Shown: positions 47,169 to 58,652 of the stretch, piece after piece
How positions within the stretch are numbered: the stretch's first letter is position 1
Layout: each line of letters begins with the position of its first letter
From: Pseudomonas sp. Bc-h
Lineage (GTDB): Bacteria > Pseudomonadota > Gammaproteobacteria > Pseudomonadales > Pseudomonadaceae
Direction of reading: 5' to 3'
Assembly (NCBI RefSeq): GCF_002080045.1
Contig: NZ_MUIN01000001.1
Location: forward strand, 66,666 to 130,665
Length of the DNA stretch: 64,000 nucleotides
Notes under the pieces: model-generated
What the model saw: only the letters and a program-made list of their open reading frames with translations
Told to the model about the DNA's origin: nothing
Database searches by the model: none
Position numbers and translations under genes: made by a program

Positions 47169-48140
47169 ATGCAGACTTTGTACCCGCAGATCAAACCTTA
47201 CGCCCGGCACGATCTGGCAGTGGAAGAGCCTCATGTGCTGTATGTCGATGAAAGCGGCTCGCCGGAAGGCTTGCCGGTGGTGTTCATCCACGGTGGGCCG
47301 GGTGCGGGATGCGACGCGCAGAGCCGTCGCTACTTCGATCCCAACCTGTACCGCATCATCACCTTCGACCAGCGCGGTTGCGGCCGTTCCACTCCCCACG
47401 CCAATCTCGAAAACAACACCACCTGGCATCTGGTCGAAGACCTTGAGCGAATTCGCAAGCATCTGGGCATCGACAAATGGGTGCTGTTCGGCGGTTCGTG
47501 GGGCTCGACCCTTGCGCTGGCCTACGCCCAGAGCCACCCGGATCGTGTGCATGCAATGATTCTGCGCGGCATCTTTCTATGCCGTCCGCAGGAAATCAAA
47601 TGGTTCTACCAGGAAGGCGCGAGCCGTCTGTTCCCGGATTACTGGCAGGATTACCTGGCGCCGATCCCACTCGACGAGCGCGGCGACCTGTTGAACGCGT
47701 TCCATAAACGCCTGATCGGCAATGACCAGATCGCCCAGATGCACGCCGCCAAAGCCTGGTCGACCTGGGAAGGGCGCACCGCCACCCTGCGCCCGAACCC
47801 GCTGGTGGTCGACCGCTTCTCCGAGCCTCAGCGCGCGCTGTCCATCGCCCGCATCGAGTGCCACTACTTCACCAACAATGCATTTCTTGAAGAGAACCAG
47901 TTGATCCGCGACATGCCCAAGATCGCGCATTTGCCGGGGATTATCGTGCATGGCCGTTATGACGTGATCTGCCCGCTGGACAACGCCTGGGAGCTGCATC
48001 AGGCCTGGCCGAACAGCGAGCTGCAAGTGATCCGCGATGCCGGTCACGCCGCGTCCGAGCCTGGGATTACGGATGCGCTGGTGCGTGCCGCATCGCAAGT
48101 GGCTCGGCGTTTGCTGGATCTGCCGCCAGAAGAGGCGTGA
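47169..48140 (+). CDS. pip: Proline iminopeptidase
   Basis: 323 residues, alpha/beta hydrolase, peptidase family S33. It carries VVFIHGGPGAGCDAQSRRYF (oxyanion hole), TFDQRGCGRS, the nucleophile elbow GGSWGSTLALAYAQ (Ser at about residue 110) and DAGHAASEPG (catalytic His). It removes N-terminal proline from peptides in the cytoplasm. dtd follows 102 bp downstream, the order seen in other pseudomonads. Confidence 0.95.
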   Translation: MQTLYPQIKPYARHDLAVEEPHVLYVDESGSPEGLPVVFIHGGPGAGCDAQSRRYFDPNLYRIITFDQRGCGRSTPHANLENNTTWHLVEDLERIRKHLGIDKWVLFGGSWGSTLALAYAQSHPDRVHAMILRGIFLCRPQEIKWFYQEGASRLFPDYWQDYLAPIPLDERGDLLNAFHKRLIGNDQIAQMHAAKAWSTWEGRTATLRPNPLVVDRFSEPQRALSIARIECHYFTNNAFLEENQLIRDMPKIAHLPGIIVHGRYDVICPLDNAWELHQAWPNSELQVIRDAGHAASEPGITDALVRAASQVARRLLDLPPEEA

Positions 48141-48242
48141 TAGCAATACGCTGAATATCACTGTGGGAGAGAGCGAAGTATTCAGTTATCTGAGGATCGC
48201 ATAGCAGACTTCGGCGATCACAATGGGAAACAGGGTTAGTAA

Positions 48243-48680
48243 ATGAAAGGTTTGCTGCAACGCGTGCGCGGTGCTCGCGTCGATGTCGCTGGTGAAACCG
48301 TCGGCGCGATTGATCAGGGTTTATTGGTGTTGGTAGGTGTGGAGCCGCAAGACACGCGAGCCAGTGCCGACAAAATGCTGCACAAGCTGCTTAACTACCG
48401 GGTGTTCAGCGACGCCGACGGCAAGATGAATCTTTCGCTGACTGATGTTGGCGGCGGCCTGTTGCTGGTTTCGCAGTTCACGCTGGCAGCCGATACGCGC
48501 AGCGGCATGCGGCCAAGCTTCTCGAAAGCGGCGCCGCCGGCACTCGGCGCTGAATTGTTTGACTATTTGCTGGGAAAGGCTAAAACCTCGCACGGGACGG
48601 TCGCTGCGGGCCAATTTGGTGCGGATATGCAGGTACATCTGGTAAATGATGGCCCTGTGACATTTTTACTGGAGACGTAA
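48243..48680 (+). CDS. dtd: D-aminoacyl-tRNA deacylase
   Basis: 145 residues: [20 protein letters not shown] at the start, [20 protein letters not shown] (SQFTL motif) and [11 protein letters not shown] at the end (the GP motif completing the cross-subunit active site). It hydrolyses D-amino acids, and glycine mischarged on tRNA-Ala, off tRNA. The ATG has weak ribosome-site match but is the family start. Confidence 0.96.
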   Translation: MKGLLQRVRGARVDVAGETVGAIDQGLLVLVGVEPQDTRASADKMLHKLLNYRVFSDADGKMNLSLTDVGGGLLLVSQFTLAADTRSGMRPSFSKAAPPALGAELFDYLLGKAKTSHGTVAAGQFGADMQVHLVNDGPVTFLLET

Positions 48681-48831
48681 AGCCGGGATTTTGCTTGGCA
48701 TACCCGAATTTATTAGGCAAAAAGCCATAAATACTTCGTTTCCCCTGATGCGTTGTAACGCGGGCTACTAGATAATCGCGCGCTACAAAGACAGGCGATT
48801 GCCCGTCAAATTAGTAAAAACGCAGACTGGT

Positions 48832-48873
48832 CCGAAATCGTTTGGGGAATCATTGGCCCCTTTCGGAGTCGGA
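48832..48873 (+). promoter_or_regulatory. Hairpin-forming sequence upstream of opgG
   Basis: CCGAAA and TTTCGG arms enclose GGGG and CCCC arms; the stem has one one-sided bulge. It lies about 70-110 bases before the opgG GTG and is likely within its leader or promoter. There is no T-run, so it is not a simple terminator. Confidence 0.35.
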
Positions 48874-48944
48874 ACAATGCTCGCCAACCCGGCATTTGAT
48901 AGCTGGCCGTTGGTTTCTTCATCTGTTTTCGGCGAGGGTTGCTC

Positions 48945-50924
48945 GTGATTGTTAGTCCATGTAATGCACCAAAGACCCCTGGCAAGCGCCTGCGCAGCGC
49001 CTTGTTGGCCGGGTCGGCTTTGTTTTGTCTTTTCGGCGCCGGTCAGCTCTGGGCGTTCGATCTTGACGACGTGGCGACAAGGGCCAAAGAACTGGCCGGA
49101 CAGAAGTTTGTAGCGCCAAAGAGCAATCTTCCTGCGGAATTCCGCGATATGAAGTTTGCCGACTATCAGAAAATTCGCTTCCTGCAGGACAAGGCTGAAT
49201 GGGCCAATGACAAAACCCCGTTCAAGATCTCGTTCTACCATCAGGGCATGCACTTCGACACGCCGGTGAAAATCAACGAAGTGACGGCAACGGCTGTCAA
49301 TGAGATCAAGTACGACCCGAGTCGTTTCGATTTCGGCGATGTGAAGTTCGATCCCAAGTCGACCGAGAATCTGGGCTACGCCGGTTTCCGCGTGATGTAC
49401 CCGATCAACAAGGATGACAAGCAAGACGAAATCATGACCATGCTGGGCGCGAGCTATTTCCGCGTGATCGGCAAAGGTCAGGTTTACGGCCTGTCGGCAC
49501 GTGGCATGGCCATCGATACCGCGATGCCGTCGGGTGAAGAGTTTCCGCGTTTCACCGAATTCTGGATCGAGAAGCCAGGCACCGACGACAACCATCTGGT
49601 GATCTTCGCGCTGCTGGATTCCCCGCGTGCCACTGGCGCCTACAAGTTGACTCTGCGTCCGGGCACCAACACCCTGGTCGACGTTCAGTCGCGCATGTTC
49701 CTGCGTGAGAAAGTCGGCAAATTGGGCGTTGCACCGCTGACCAGCATGTACTTGTTCGGCGCCAACCAGCCGTCGAAGGTCCTCAACTACCGCCGCGAGC
49801 TGCACGATTCCAGCGGTCTGTCGATTCAGGCAGCCAATGGCGAGTGGATCTGGCGTCCGCTGAACAATCCTAAACATCTGGCCGTCAGCAGCTTCTCGGT
49901 CGAAAACCCGCGCGGTTTCGGCCTGCTGCAGCGTGGTCGCAACTTCAGCCACTACGAAGACCTGGATGACCGCTACGACAAGCGTCCAAGCGCCTGGATC
50001 GAGCCTAAGGGCGACTGGGGCAAGGGTACCGTCGATCTGGTAGAGATCCCGACTGCCGACGAAACCAACGACAACGTCGTTGCCTTCTGGAAGCCGGAAA
50101 CCCAGCCGGAGCCGGGTCAGCCGATCGACTTCAACTACCGTCTGCACTGGACCATGGATGAAGATTCCATTCACTCGCCTGATCTGGGCTGGGTCAAGCA
50201 GACCCTGCGCTCCACTGGCGACGTGAAGCAGTCCAACCTGATCCGTCAGCCGGATGGCAGCGTTGCCTATCTGGTCGACTTCGTCGGTCCGACTCTCGCC
50301 AAGCTGGGTGAAGACCCGGCAATCCGTAGCCAGGTCACCACTGACGACAACACTGATCTGGTGGAAAACAACCTGCGCTACAACCCGGTGACCAAGGGCT
50401 GGCGCCTGACTTTGCGTCTGAAGGTCAAGGACACCAACAAGTCGGTGGAAATGCGCGCCTATCTGCTGCGTGAGACCCCGGTCGAACCTGGTAAGGAACC
50501 TGCGATCATCACTGCTGACAAATCAGACAAGAAGCCTGAGAAAAAAGCAGACGCCAAGGCCGCTGTAGTCGCGGCGGCGCCGAAGGATGACAAGGCCGAA
50601 ATCGTTAAGACCGACGCTGTGAAAGCCGGTGATGCGAAAGACGCCAAAGTTGCCAAGGCCGACGCGAAAGCCGATGGCAAAGACGCTGCCAAAGGTGACA
50701 AGGCTGACGCCGCGAAACCTGCCGATGCTGCCAAGGTCGCAGAGGCGAAGTCCGACGAGGCCTCCCGGCCTGAAGCCGCTCTGGGCGACGCAGCGAAGGC
50801 CAACAAAGGAAGTAAAGAAACCACGCAGCCAGCGGTAGAGGCTGCATCCACCCAACAGGGCCCGGCCATGAATCAACAGGTTCTGACCGAGACCTGGAGC
50901 TACCAGTTGCCAGCCGATGAGTAA
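48945..50924 (+). CDS. opgG: Glucans biosynthesis protein G (periplasmic)
   Basis: 659 residues, GTG start ([20 protein letters not shown]) with GAGGG six bases upstream. A signal peptide ends near [15 protein letters not shown]. The MdoG domain occupies about 36-520 ([43 protein letters not shown]). Residues about 525-641 are a Lys/Ala/Asp-rich low-complexity stretch before the conserved end [14 protein letters not shown]. OpgG modifies or elongates osmoregulated periplasmic beta-glucans. Its stop overlaps the opgH start by 8 bases. In P. syringae this locus is hrpM, needed for plant interaction. Confidence 0.94.
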   Translation: MIVSPCNAPKTPGKRLRSALLAGSALFCLFGAGQLWAFDLDDVATRAKELAGQKFVAPKSNLPAEFRDMKFADYQKIRFLQDKAEWANDKTPFKISFYHQGMHFDTPVKINEVTATAVNEIKYDPSRFDFGDVKFDPKSTENLGYAGFRVMYPINKDDKQDEIMTMLGASYFRVIGKGQVYGLSARGMAIDTAMPSGEEFPRFTEFWIEKPGTDDNHLVIFALLDSPRATGAYKLTLRPGTNTLVDVQSRMFLREKVGKLGVAPLTSMYLFGANQPSKVLNYRRELHDSSGLSIQAANGEWIWRPLNNPKHLAVSSFSVENPRGFGLLQRGRNFSHYEDLDDRYDKRPSAWIEPKGDWGKGTVDLVEIPTADETNDNVVAFWKPETQPEPGQPIDFNYRLHWTMDEDSIHSPDLGWVKQTLRSTGDVKQSNLIRQPDGSVAYLVDFVGPTLAKLGEDPAIRSQVTTDDNTDLVENNLRYNPVTKGWRLTLRLKVKDTNKSVEMRAYLLRETPVEPGKEPAIITADKSDKKPEKKADAKAAVVAAAPKDDKAEIVKTDAVKAGDAKDAKVAKADAKADGKDAAKGDKADAAKPADAAKVAEAKSDEASRPEAALGDAAKANKGSKETTQPAVEAASTQQGPAMNQQVLTETWSYQLPADE

Positions 50925-53505
50925 TTCACAAGCCGTGCCAGAGTCTCTGTCCGAGTACCTCGCACATTTGCCAATGACCGATGAGCAGCGGGCAGAACTT
51001 GCCAGCTGCACTTCGTTTGCTGAGCTGCATGAACGCCTTTCGGCGCAGACCGTCACCGACTCCGCCGAGGCCGCCCAGGCTTCGGTGGGCCGTCGTCTGA
51101 CACTGACGACCGCTGACGAACTGCAAGACGCAGAAATGCTGAGCGTGGATGCTAGTGGCCGTGTGGTTTTGAAGGCGACGCCGCCAATTCGTCGGACCAA
51201 AGTCGTACCCGAGCCATGGCGGACCAACATCCTGCACCGTGGCTGGCGTCGTCTCACCGGCAAGACCAACCCTCCGAAGCCGAGCAAGGATGACTTGCCG
51301 CGCGATTTACCCAAATCCCGCTGGCGTACTGTCGGTTCGATCCGTCGCTACATCCTGCTGATCCTGATGCTGGGCCAGACCATCGTCGCTGGCTTCTACA
51401 TGAAAGGCATCCTGCCGTATCAAGGCTGGTCGCTGGTGTCGTTCGACGAAATCAGCCACCAGACGCTTTGGCAAACCGCTGTTCAAGTGATGCCTTATGC
51501 GCTGCAGACCAGCATCCTGTTGCTGTTCGGGATCCTGTTCTGCTGGGTGTCCGCCGGTTTCTGGACCGCTTTGATGGGCTTCCTCGAGTTGCTCACCGGG
51601 CGCGACAAATACCGCATCTCGGGCGCCAGCGCTGGCAACGAGCCTATCGAAGCCGGTGCCCGCACTGCGCTGGTCATGCCGATCTGCAACGAAGACGTGC
51701 CTCGCGTCTTCGCCGGTCTGCGCGCCACGTTCGAGTCAGTTGCCGCTACCGGTGACCTGGATCGCTTTGATTTCTTCGTGCTGAGCGACACCAACGAAAC
51801 CGACATCGCCGTTGCCGAGCAGCAGGCTTGGCTGGACGTTTGCCGCGAAACCGGCGGCTTCGGCAGGATCTTCTATCGTCGCCGTCGTCGTCGCGTAAAA
51901 CGCAAAAGCGGCAACCTTGATGACTTCTGCCGTCGTTGGGGCGGTGACTACCGGTACATGGTCGTCCTCGACGCCGACTCGGTCATGAGCGGTGAGTGCC
52001 TGACCAGTCTGGTGCGTCTGATGGAAGCCACGCCGGACGCCGGGATCATCCAGACCGCGCCGCGTGCTTCGGGCATGGACACGCTGTATGCGCGCATGCA
52101 GCAGTTCGCCACTCGCGTGTACGGCCCGTTGTTCACCGCGGGTCTGCACTTCTGGCAGTTGGGCGAATCCCACTATTGGGGTCACAACGCGATCATCCGC
52201 ATGAAGCCGTTCATCGAGCACTGCGCGCTGGCGCCGTTGCCCGGGAAAGGTGCTTTTGCCGGTGCGATTCTGTCTCACGACTTCGTTGAAGCCGCGCTGA
52301 TGCGCCGTGCCGGTTGGGGCGTGTGGATTGCTTACGACCTGCCGGGCAGCTATGAAGAACTGCCGCCGAACCTGCTGGACGAACTAAAGCGTGACCGTCG
52401 CTGGTGCCACGGCAACCTGATGAACTTCCGGCTGTTCTTGGTAAAAGGCATGCACCCGGTGCACCGTGCGGTGTTCCTGACGGGTGTGATGTCGTATCTA
52501 TCGGCGCCGTTGTGGTTCTTCTTCCTGGTGTTGTCCACGGCGCTGCTGGCCGTGAACACGCTGATGGAGCCCACATACTTCATGGAGCCGCGTCAGCTGT
52601 ATCCGCTGTGGCCACAATGGCACCCGGAAAAAGCCGTCGCGTTGTTCTCGACCACCATCGTGCTGCTCTTTCTGCCGAAATTGCTCAGTATCGTGCTGAT
52701 CTGGGCCAAGGGCGCTGTCGGTTACGGCGGTCGGATCAAGGTCACCCTGTCGATGCTGCTGGAGATGCTGTTCTCCATGTTGCTGGCGCCAGTGCGCATG
52801 ATCTTCCACACCCGTTTCGTACTGGCTGCGTTTTTGGGCTGGGCCGCGACCTGGAACTCGCCGCAGCGTGATGATGACTCGACGCCGTGGAGCGAAGCGG
52901 TCAAGCGCCACGGTCCGCAGACGTTGCTGGGCTTTGGCTGGGCGCTGCTGGTGGCTTGGCTGAACCCGAGCTTCCTGTGGTGGCTGGTGCCCATCGTCGG
53001 CTCGTTGATCCTGTCGATTCCGGTGTCGGTGATCTCCAGCCGGACCAATCTGGGTCTGAAAGCGCGTGATGAAAGCCTGTTCCTGATTCCCGAGGAACAC
53101 ACGCCGCCTCAGGAACTGGTCTCCACCGATCAGTACACCCACGAGAATCGCTGGCACGCGCTGAATGATGGTTTCGTTCGTGCTGTCGTCGATCCACGGC
53201 AGAACGCTCTGGCGTGTGCGCTGGCAACGTCCCGTCACCGTCATGCCGAGCCAATCGAGTGGATGCGTGTGGAGCGCGTGCGTCACGCCATCAAGGGCGG
53301 TCCTGAGCACCTGAACAACAACGAGCGCCTGCAATTGCTGAGCGATCCTGTTGCACTGGCGCGGTTGCACGAGGCGGTCTGGGCCGAAGGCAATGAGGCA
53401 TGGCTTGAAGCCTGGCGCGCATCGGTCAAGGCCGACCCCCATGCACCGCTGCTGCCACTGCAGCCTGCTAGCCACGTTAACGAGCATTCGCTTGTAAACG
53501 CCTGA
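50917..53505 (+). CDS. opgH: Glucans biosynthesis glucosyltransferase H
   Basis: 862 residues. An N-terminal cytoplasmic part precedes membrane helices near 140-165 and 190-215, then a family 2 glycosyltransferase: [33 protein letters not shown] (DxD), [17 protein letters not shown] and the acceptor motif RRWCHGNL (Q/RxxRW type). Further helices follow to about residue 710. It polymerises UDP-glucose into beta-1,2-glucan and exports it across the inner membrane. A strong terminator follows, ending the opgGH unit. Confidence 0.95.
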   Translation: MSNSQAVPESLSEYLAHLPMTDEQRAELASCTSFAELHERLSAQTVTDSAEAAQASVGRRLTLTTADELQDAEMLSVDASGRVVLKATPPIRRTKVVPEPWRTNILHRGWRRLTGKTNPPKPSKDDLPRDLPKSRWRTVGSIRRYILLILMLGQTIVAGFYMKGILPYQGWSLVSFDEISHQTLWQTAVQVMPYALQTSILLLFGILFCWVSAGFWTALMGFLELLTGRDKYRISGASAGNEPIEAGARTALVMPICNEDVPRVFAGLRATFESVAATGDLDRFDFFVLSDTNETDIAVAEQQAWLDVCRETGGFGRIFYRRRRRRVKRKSGNLDDFCRRWGGDYRYMVVLDADSVMSGECLTSLVRLMEATPDAGIIQTAPRASGMDTLYARMQQFATRVYGPLFTAGLHFWQLGESHYWGHNAIIRMKPFIEHCALAPLPGKGAFAGAILSHDFVEAALMRRAGWGVWIAYDLPGSYEELPPNLLDELKRDRRWCHGNLMNFRLFLVKGMHPVHRAVFLTGVMSYLSAPLWFFFLVLSTALLAVNTLMEPTYFMEPRQLYPLWPQWHPEKAVALFSTTIVLLFLPKLLSIVLIWAKGAVGYGGRIKVTLSMLLEMLFSMLLAPVRMIFHTRFVLAAFLGWAATWNSPQRDDDSTPWSEAVKRHGPQTLLGFGWALLVAWLNPSFLWWLVPIVGSLILSIPVSVISSRTNLGLKARDESLFLIPEEHTPPQELVSTDQYTHENRWHALNDGFVRAVVDPRQNALACALATSRHRHAEPIEWMRVERVRHAIKGGPEHLNNNERLQLLSDPVALARLHEAVWAEGNEAWLEAWRASVKADPHAPLLPLQPASHVNEHSLVNA

Positions 53506-53521
53506 GTGACTGGCTGAAACG

Positions 53522-53558
53522 AAACGCCGCCGAAGAGCAATCTTCGGCGGCGTTTTTG
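53522..53558 (+). terminator. Rho-independent terminator of opgGH
   Basis: 13-bp perfect stem ACGCCGCCGAAGA / TCTTCGGCGGCGT with a four-base loop, then five T. The inverted A-run on the other side is short, so it mainly serves the plus strand; the chemoreceptor gene on the minus strand ends 12 bases away and may share it. Confidence 0.93.
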
Positions 53559-53569
53559 TCAGGGGTACG

Positions 53570-55510
53570 TTAAACCCGAAACTTGCCCACCATTGCCTGC
53601 AACTGCTCACCCAGCCGCGCCAGCTCAAGACTGGATGCAGCCGTTTCCTCGCTGGCAGCGGCGGTTTGTTCCGAAACGTCGCGCACCGTCTGCACGCTGC
53701 GGTTGATCTGCTCGGCGACCACGCTTTGCTCTTCACTGGCAGTGGCGATCTGCTGATTCATGCCTTGAATGGTCGAGACGGTCCGGGTGATGCTTTCCAG
53801 AGCACTCCCGGCGCGCCGACTCAGCTCGACGCCTTTGTCCGTCATGCTGCGACTGGCATCCAGCGTACTGACCACTTGCTGCGTACCGCTCTGCAGCGCG
53901 GCGATCAGGATTTCGATTTCTTCGGTGGACTCCTGAGTGCGTTGCGCCAGGCTGCGCACTTCGTCGGCGACCACCGCAAAGCCGCGACCTGCGGCGCCTG
54001 CCCGCGCGGCTTCGATGGCGGCATTGAGCGCCAGCAGGTTGGTCTGTTGCGAAACCGACTTGATGACATCCAGCACGCTGCCGATCTTGTCGCTCTCGCT
54101 TTTCAGCTGGCCCATGGCCTGGGTGGAGTTGTTCACCTCGCTCGCCAGGCGTTCGATCTGACAAATGGCGTCGGCCACCACCTGATCGCCTTCCCGCGCT
54201 TGCCTGTCAGCCTGTTGAGCGGCTTCGCTGGCTTCTTCGGCATTGCGCGCGACTTCCATCACGGTCGAGGTCATCTGGTTCATGGCGGTGGCGAGCTGAT
54301 CGGTCTCGCCTTTCTGATTGTTCACGCCGACGCTGGTCTGTTCGGTCACCGCCGACAGTTGCACCGCAGCGCTGGCAAGCTGTGCGATCCCGTCACTGAT
54401 ACCGCTGATCAGCGTGCGCAGCCTCAAGGTCATCTCCTGCATGCTCTGTTGCAGGTTGCCCATTTCGTCCTGACGCTCAACGTCCAGATCGACGCTCAGA
54501 TCGCCGCTGGCGATCCTTTGCGCCGCATTCAGGGTCTGACGCAATGGCCCGATGATTTGTTGCGTGATAAGCCAGGCCGCCAGCAGCCCCAGCAAAATCG
54601 CCAGCCCGGCGACACCGCTCAAGGTTCTGCGTGACAAAGCAGCTTCGTCATCGCGGCGCTGGCTCTGAAGCGTGGTGATCTCCTCGGTCGACGTCAGCAG
54701 CGTCTCGCCCATCGCTTCCATGGATTCCTGAGCGGCTTCTGCTTTGGTCTGAACATCCTTCAGGCCGACCAGTTGCGCGCGGTAGTCAATCAATGCCTGT
54801 CGAGCGCTGGACAGTTCGTCGGCGTTCGCGGCGGTCTGATCTGCGGCGAGCTGATCGACTTCCTTGAGCGCTTCATCGATGGCGGCGACGGCGGCCAGTT
54901 CGAAGCTGTCCTGACCGCTATAAACGTAGGCCTGCACTTCGTAGCGTGCGTTCTGGATCTGCCTGCGCAGTTGCAGCAGGTTGGTGAACTCGTCCATCCG
55001 CTCACTGCTGTCCTGCTCCTGACTGACGGCCTTCAGCACTTCGCTTTCTACCAGGCCGACTGAGCTGATCGCGGCGTCCGACAGCGCTTTCAGCTTCAGC
55101 CGAGAGGCCTCGCGGACCTGCAACAGCTCACCCAGGTCGGTGAAGGTTTTCTCCAGAGTGACCAGCGTTTCACTTTGCTTGTTGAGGAGTTTGAGGATGT
55201 CGTCGGGGAAGTCTTCGCTGCGCAGTGCGACCAGATGGGCTTCGATCTCGTTAACGCGGTCCACCACTCGGCGAGCGCTGTCGGGCGTGTTCTCCTCCCG
55301 AAAGGTGATCCGCTCGGCGCGCAGGTCTTTGGTCATCGCGTTGAGCCGCGCGATGGCGGTCAGCGACTCCGACCGCTCGATCATGGTGTCCAGGCCGTGC
55401 CAGCCAGTGAGGGTAATGACCAGCGTCAGCAACAGTACCAGCCCGAAACCCAGTGAGAGCCTGAGTTTGACGCTGGTATTGGCCAATGCCCGATTGATTC
55501 CTTGCCACAT
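53570..55510 (-). CDS. Methyl-accepting chemotaxis protein with HBM-type sensor (copy 1)
   Basis: 646 residues. It has one membrane helix at about 15-37 and a long helical periplasmic sensor (about 38-300) of helical bimodular type. The second helix ([18 protein letters not shown]) is followed by a HAMP and a signalling domain with the conserved tip [34 protein letters not shown]. It has no C-terminal CheR-binding pentapeptide (ends VGKFRV). HBM receptors such as P. putida McpS and P. aeruginosa McpK bind TCA-cycle acids; ligand here unknown. It lies tail-to-head with a close paralogue. Confidence 0.92.
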   Translation of the reverse strand: MWQGINRALANTSVKLRLSLGFGLVLLLTLVITLTGWHGLDTMIERSESLTAIARLNAMTKDLRAERITFREENTPDSARRVVDRVNEIEAHLVALRSEDFPDDILKLLNKQSETLVTLEKTFTDLGELLQVREASRLKLKALSDAAISSVGLVESEVLKAVSQEQDSSERMDEFTNLLQLRRQIQNARYEVQAYVYSGQDSFELAAVAAIDEALKEVDQLAADQTAANADELSSARQALIDYRAQLVGLKDVQTKAEAAQESMEAMGETLLTSTEEITTLQSQRRDDEAALSRRTLSGVAGLAILLGLLAAWLITQQIIGPLRQTLNAAQRIASGDLSVDLDVERQDEMGNLQQSMQEMTLRLRTLISGISDGIAQLASAAVQLSAVTEQTSVGVNNQKGETDQLATAMNQMTSTVMEVARNAEEASEAAQQADRQAREGDQVVADAICQIERLASEVNNSTQAMGQLKSESDKIGSVLDVIKSVSQQTNLLALNAAIEAARAGAAGRGFAVVADEVRSLAQRTQESTEEIEILIAALQSGTQQVVSTLDASRSMTDKGVELSRRAGSALESITRTVSTIQGMNQQIATASEEQSVVAEQINRSVQTVRDVSEQTAAASEETAASSLELARLGEQLQAMVGKFRV

Positions 55511-55833
55511 GATGCCTCTCCTTTGGATGAGCGATAATCGCGCATCGGCAGGTGAGGCTCGGTCATGACCTGAAGCAGGTGTAGGAGATTTCTGAAGGGG
55601 GCGGCAGGGTGAATCAGGTCACAGAAACACAGAGTGTTGCGGGCTCATTTTGGGGCTCTGGAGACCTCGGCTGGCATCCGCACAACCCTTCGGGAGCATC
55701 GGCTGGCAACCGAACCCTGTGGCAGCTGCAGGAGGTTACGACGGTGGCGAAACGGTCCACCTGACACACCGCTTCGCCATCGTCGTTACCTCCGGCAGCT
55801 CCTACAGGTACTGCATCGTTTTTGAGATCCGGG
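55511..55833. other. Gap between the two chemoreceptor genes
   Basis: No gene seen. It contains the promoter side of the first receptor gene and one inverted repeat of a third class (55719-55806). Confidence 0.6.
55719..55806. repeat. Inverted repeat (class C)
   Basis: TGTGGCAGCTGCAGGAGGTT...CGACGGTGGCGAA faces TTCGCCATCGTCGTTACCTC...CGGCAGCTCCTACA with four or five mismatches over about 33 bases and a 21-base loop. It is a different sequence from classes A and B; it is the only copy in this window. Confidence 0.75.
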
Positions 55834-57750
55834 TTAAACCCTGAACCGCCCCACCAGCCCCTGCAAATGGGTTCCCAGCCTTGCCAGTTCCACGCTCGAC
55901 GCTGCCGTTTCTTCACTGGCGGCCGACGTCTGCTCCGAGACGTCACGCACATTGAGCACGCTGCGGTTGATCTCTTCGGCGGTCGCACTCTGCTGCTCGG
56001 CAGCGGCTGCGATCTGCTGGTTCATGGCCTGAATCGCAGACACGGTTCGGGTAATGCTTTCCAGCGAGCCGCCAGCCCGACGAGTGAGTTCGACGCTGCT
56101 GACCGTCAATTCGCGACTGTTGTCCATGATCGTTGCCACTTGCTGAGTGCCGTTCTGCAACCCCGCAATCAGCCCCTCGATCTCTTCGGTGGACTTCTGC
56201 GTGCGCTGAGCCAGGCTGCGCACCTCGTCGGCGACCACGGCGAACCCGCGGCCCGCTTCACCGGCCCGTGCTGCCTCGATAGCGGCGTTGAGAGCCAGCA
56301 GGTTGGTTTGCTGAGCAACTGACTTGATGACATCCAGCACGCTGCCGATCTTGTCACTCTCGCGTTTGAGTTCACCCATGGCCTCGGTGGAATGCCCCAC
56401 TTCGCTGGCCAGACGCTCAATCTGGGCGATGGCTTCGTTGACCACCCTGTCGCCCTCGCGGGCCTGCTGATCGGCGGCCACAGCGGCTTCTGAGGCTTCC
56501 TCGGCGTTGCGCGCAACTTCTTGCACGGTCGCGGTCATCTGGTGCATCGCAGTGGCGACCTGATCGGTTTCGACTTTCTGACTGTTGACCCCCGCGCTGG
56601 TCTGCTCGGTGACGGCGGACAGCTCCTCGGCCGCGCTGGCGATCTGGGTGACGCTGTCGCTGATGCCACCGATCAACTCGCGCAGGCTCAAGGTCATGCG
56701 CTGGATGCCGCCTTGCAGCTGGCCCAGTTCGTCACGGCGTTCGATATTCAGGTTGTGAGTGAGGTCTCCGGACGCGACACGGTCTACGGCGATCAGCGTC
56801 TGCTTCAACGGCAAGGTGATCTGGCGGGTAATCGCCCACGCGGCGAGCACGCCGAAGATCAGTGCCAGAAGTGTCGCCAGACCTAGAGTCGACTGCGCCT
56901 GACGGCTGTCAGCATCGCGCTTGGCATTTTGCGAGGCGGTCAGTTTGTCGCTGAGGTCAAGCAAGTGCTGGCCCAGATTGGTCATCTTCTCCAGCGCCTG
57001 GCGGCTGACCAGTTGGGCGTCCCGATACTGCGCGACGGCGGCGCGGTAACCCTTGAGCGCCAGATTGGCCCTCTGCAATTGCGGGATGTACTGCGACGAG
57101 ACGTCACCGGCCAGGCTATTTACACCGACGATCGCTTCGTCGATGGCGGCGGTGGCGTTCTTCTCGAAATCGGGGTTACCGCTGAAGGTGTAGCCGCGCA
57201 CCTGGAAGCGCGCTTGCTGAATCTGTTTGCTGACGCCGACGGCGCTGTTGAATTGCAGGATGTTGTCGTGCTGGATCAGCGCTTCTTCGATCTTGTTCAC
57301 CTCGTCCACCGCTGCATCGGCAGTAGCGCCCAGGTTCACGCGGCTGGCCTCGCGGACCTGAATGGCTTTGGTCATATCGTCGAAGGCACGACGGTAGTCG
57401 GCCGCGGACTGAGTCTGGCTGTCCAGAAGCTTCAGATCGTCGACGCCGGCGATCTTGGTGCGGGCGCTTTTCAGGTCGACATCGAGCTTGTCCAGCGCGG
57501 TCATGACTGCCGTCGCAGTGTCCGCGCTGGATTGAGTTTCATAGCGCATGCGCGCAGTGCGCAGCTCCATGGTCTGCTCGCTGATCTGTGAAATGCTCGC
57601 CAGCTTGTCACCTCGTTCGATCAACGACGACACACTCGACCAGCCTGTGGCAGTGATGACCAGCGTCAGCAATAGCACCAAGCCAAAGCCGATACCAAGC
57701 TTGCGACTGACACTCACGTTTCCGAGACGTTGGGCAGACCAGCGATACAT
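55834..57750 (-). CDS. Methyl-accepting chemotaxis protein with HBM-type sensor (copy 2)
   Basis: 638 residues with the same architecture as the next gene: membrane helix about 14-36, helical periplasmic sensor to about 290, second helix ([20 protein letters not shown]), HAMP, and signalling tip [34 protein letters not shown]. The signalling halves are near-identical while the sensors differ widely, so the two probably recognise different ligands. It ends VGRFRV, without a CheR pentapeptide. The ATG at MYRWSAQRL is chosen over an upstream in-frame one because it begins the helix leader. Confidence 0.92.
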   Translation of the reverse strand: MYRWSAQRLGNVSVSRKLGIGFGLVLLLTLVITATGWSSVSSLIERGDKLASISQISEQTMELRTARMRYETQSSADTATAVMTALDKLDVDLKSARTKIAGVDDLKLLDSQTQSAADYRRAFDDMTKAIQVREASRVNLGATADAAVDEVNKIEEALIQHDNILQFNSAVGVSKQIQQARFQVRGYTFSGNPDFEKNATAAIDEAIVGVNSLAGDVSSQYIPQLQRANLALKGYRAAVAQYRDAQLVSRQALEKMTNLGQHLLDLSDKLTASQNAKRDADSRQAQSTLGLATLLALIFGVLAAWAITRQITLPLKQTLIAVDRVASGDLTHNLNIERRDELGQLQGGIQRMTLSLRELIGGISDSVTQIASAAEELSAVTEQTSAGVNSQKVETDQVATAMHQMTATVQEVARNAEEASEAAVAADQQAREGDRVVNEAIAQIERLASEVGHSTEAMGELKRESDKIGSVLDVIKSVAQQTNLLALNAAIEAARAGEAGRGFAVVADEVRSLAQRTQKSTEEIEGLIAGLQNGTQQVATIMDNSRELTVSSVELTRRAGGSLESITRTVSAIQAMNQQIAAAAEQQSATAEEINRSVLNVRDVSEQTSAASEETAASSVELARLGTHLQGLVGRFRV

Positions 57751-57854
57751 GATGATTCCTTGCACATTGTTTTTATGGAAGTCTGTGCATCGGCTGTGGG
57801 TCTTTGAACTGAAGCGCAACCCGACGGAGTGGCACGGTTGCCATCGATTTTGTC

Positions 57855-57923
57855 CGTGGGAGTCCGGCTTGCCGGCGCTAGCGATCTTACGGACGTCGCC
57901 GCCGGCAAGCTGTGCTGGTACAG
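57855..57923. repeat. REP-like inverted repeat (class A, partly diverged)
   Basis: GGGAGTCCGGCTTGCCGGCG with partner CGCCGGCAAGCTGTGCTGGTACAGG. It lies between copy 2 of the receptor genes and rsmE. Confidence 0.8.
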
Positions 57924-57944
57924 GTCACGGTATCGCTGGAGGAG

Positions 57945-58652
57945 TCAGAACAATCGCGCGAGCAAGGCAGTGACGGCGGTTTCGACGCGCAGGATTCGCT
58001 CGCCCAGTTGCACCGGGTTCATTCCCGAGGCGCGCAGCAGATCGATTTCATAGGGAATCCAGCCGCCTTCGGGGCCGATCGCCAGCGTCACCGGCTGTTC
58101 AACTCCACGCGGGCAGGCGGGGAAATCGCCGGGATGGCCGACCAGCCCCAGAGTACCGTCGACGATGGCCGGCAGGCGGTCTTCGACGAAAGGTTTGAAG
58201 CGTTTCTCGATGACGATTTCCGGCAATACGCTGTCCCGAGCCTGTTCCAGTCCCAGAATCAATTGCTCGCGAATCGCGGCGGGCTCCAGAAACGGCGTCT
58301 GCCAGAAGCTTTTTTCGACGCGATAACTGTTTACCAGAATGACTTTCGGCACGCCCATGGTGGCGACGGTCTGAAACACCCGACGCAGCATCTTCGGGCG
58401 GGGCAGGGCGAGGATCAGGGTCAGCGGCAGTTTGGCGGGCGGTTCTCGGTCGAAGACCACTGAGAGTTCAGCCTCGCGAGGCTCCAGCCGCAGCAGCTCG
58501 GCATTGCCCAGCAGCCCGCCTACGCGGCCGACCCGCAAGCTGTCACCGACTTCCGAGCGATGCACCTCTTGCATGTGCTTGAGGCGGCGGTCGCGCAGAA
58601 CGACGCGATCCGACGCTATGAAGTCAGCGTCTTCCAGAAGCAACAGGTTCAC
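57945..58652 (-). CDS. rsmE: 16S rRNA (uracil-1498-N3)-methyltransferase
   Basis: 235 residues, GTG start ([20 protein letters not shown]) overlapping the tatC stop (GTGA). SPOUT-class signatures are [17 protein letters not shown] in the N-terminal PUA-like part, and [15 protein letters not shown] and [17 protein letters not shown] in the knot. It methylates U1498 of 16S rRNA. It is coupled to the tat operon upstream. Confidence 0.95.
   Translation of the reverse strand: MNLLLLEDADFIASDRVVLRDRRLKHMQEVHRSEVGDSLRVGRVGGLLGNAELLRLEPREAELSVVFDREPPAKLPLTLILALPRPKMLRRVFQTVATMGVPKVILVNSYRVEKSFWQTPFLEPAAIREQLILGLEQARDSVLPEIVIEKRFKPFVEDRLPAIVDGTLGLVGHPGDFPACPRGVEQPVTLAIGPEGGWIPYEIDLLRASGMNPVQLGERILRVETAVTALLARLF

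Noticed and set aside
48141..48242. Class B repeat between pip and dtd
   Set aside because: GTGGGAGAGAGCGAAGTATT resembles half an arm, but no convincing inverted partner exists; it may be a decayed copy.
52498..53736. Long open frame antisense to opgH
   Set aside because: It lies wholly opposite a well-supported glycosyltransferase gene and has the Arg/Gln/His-rich composition typical of antisense frames in G/C-rich genes.
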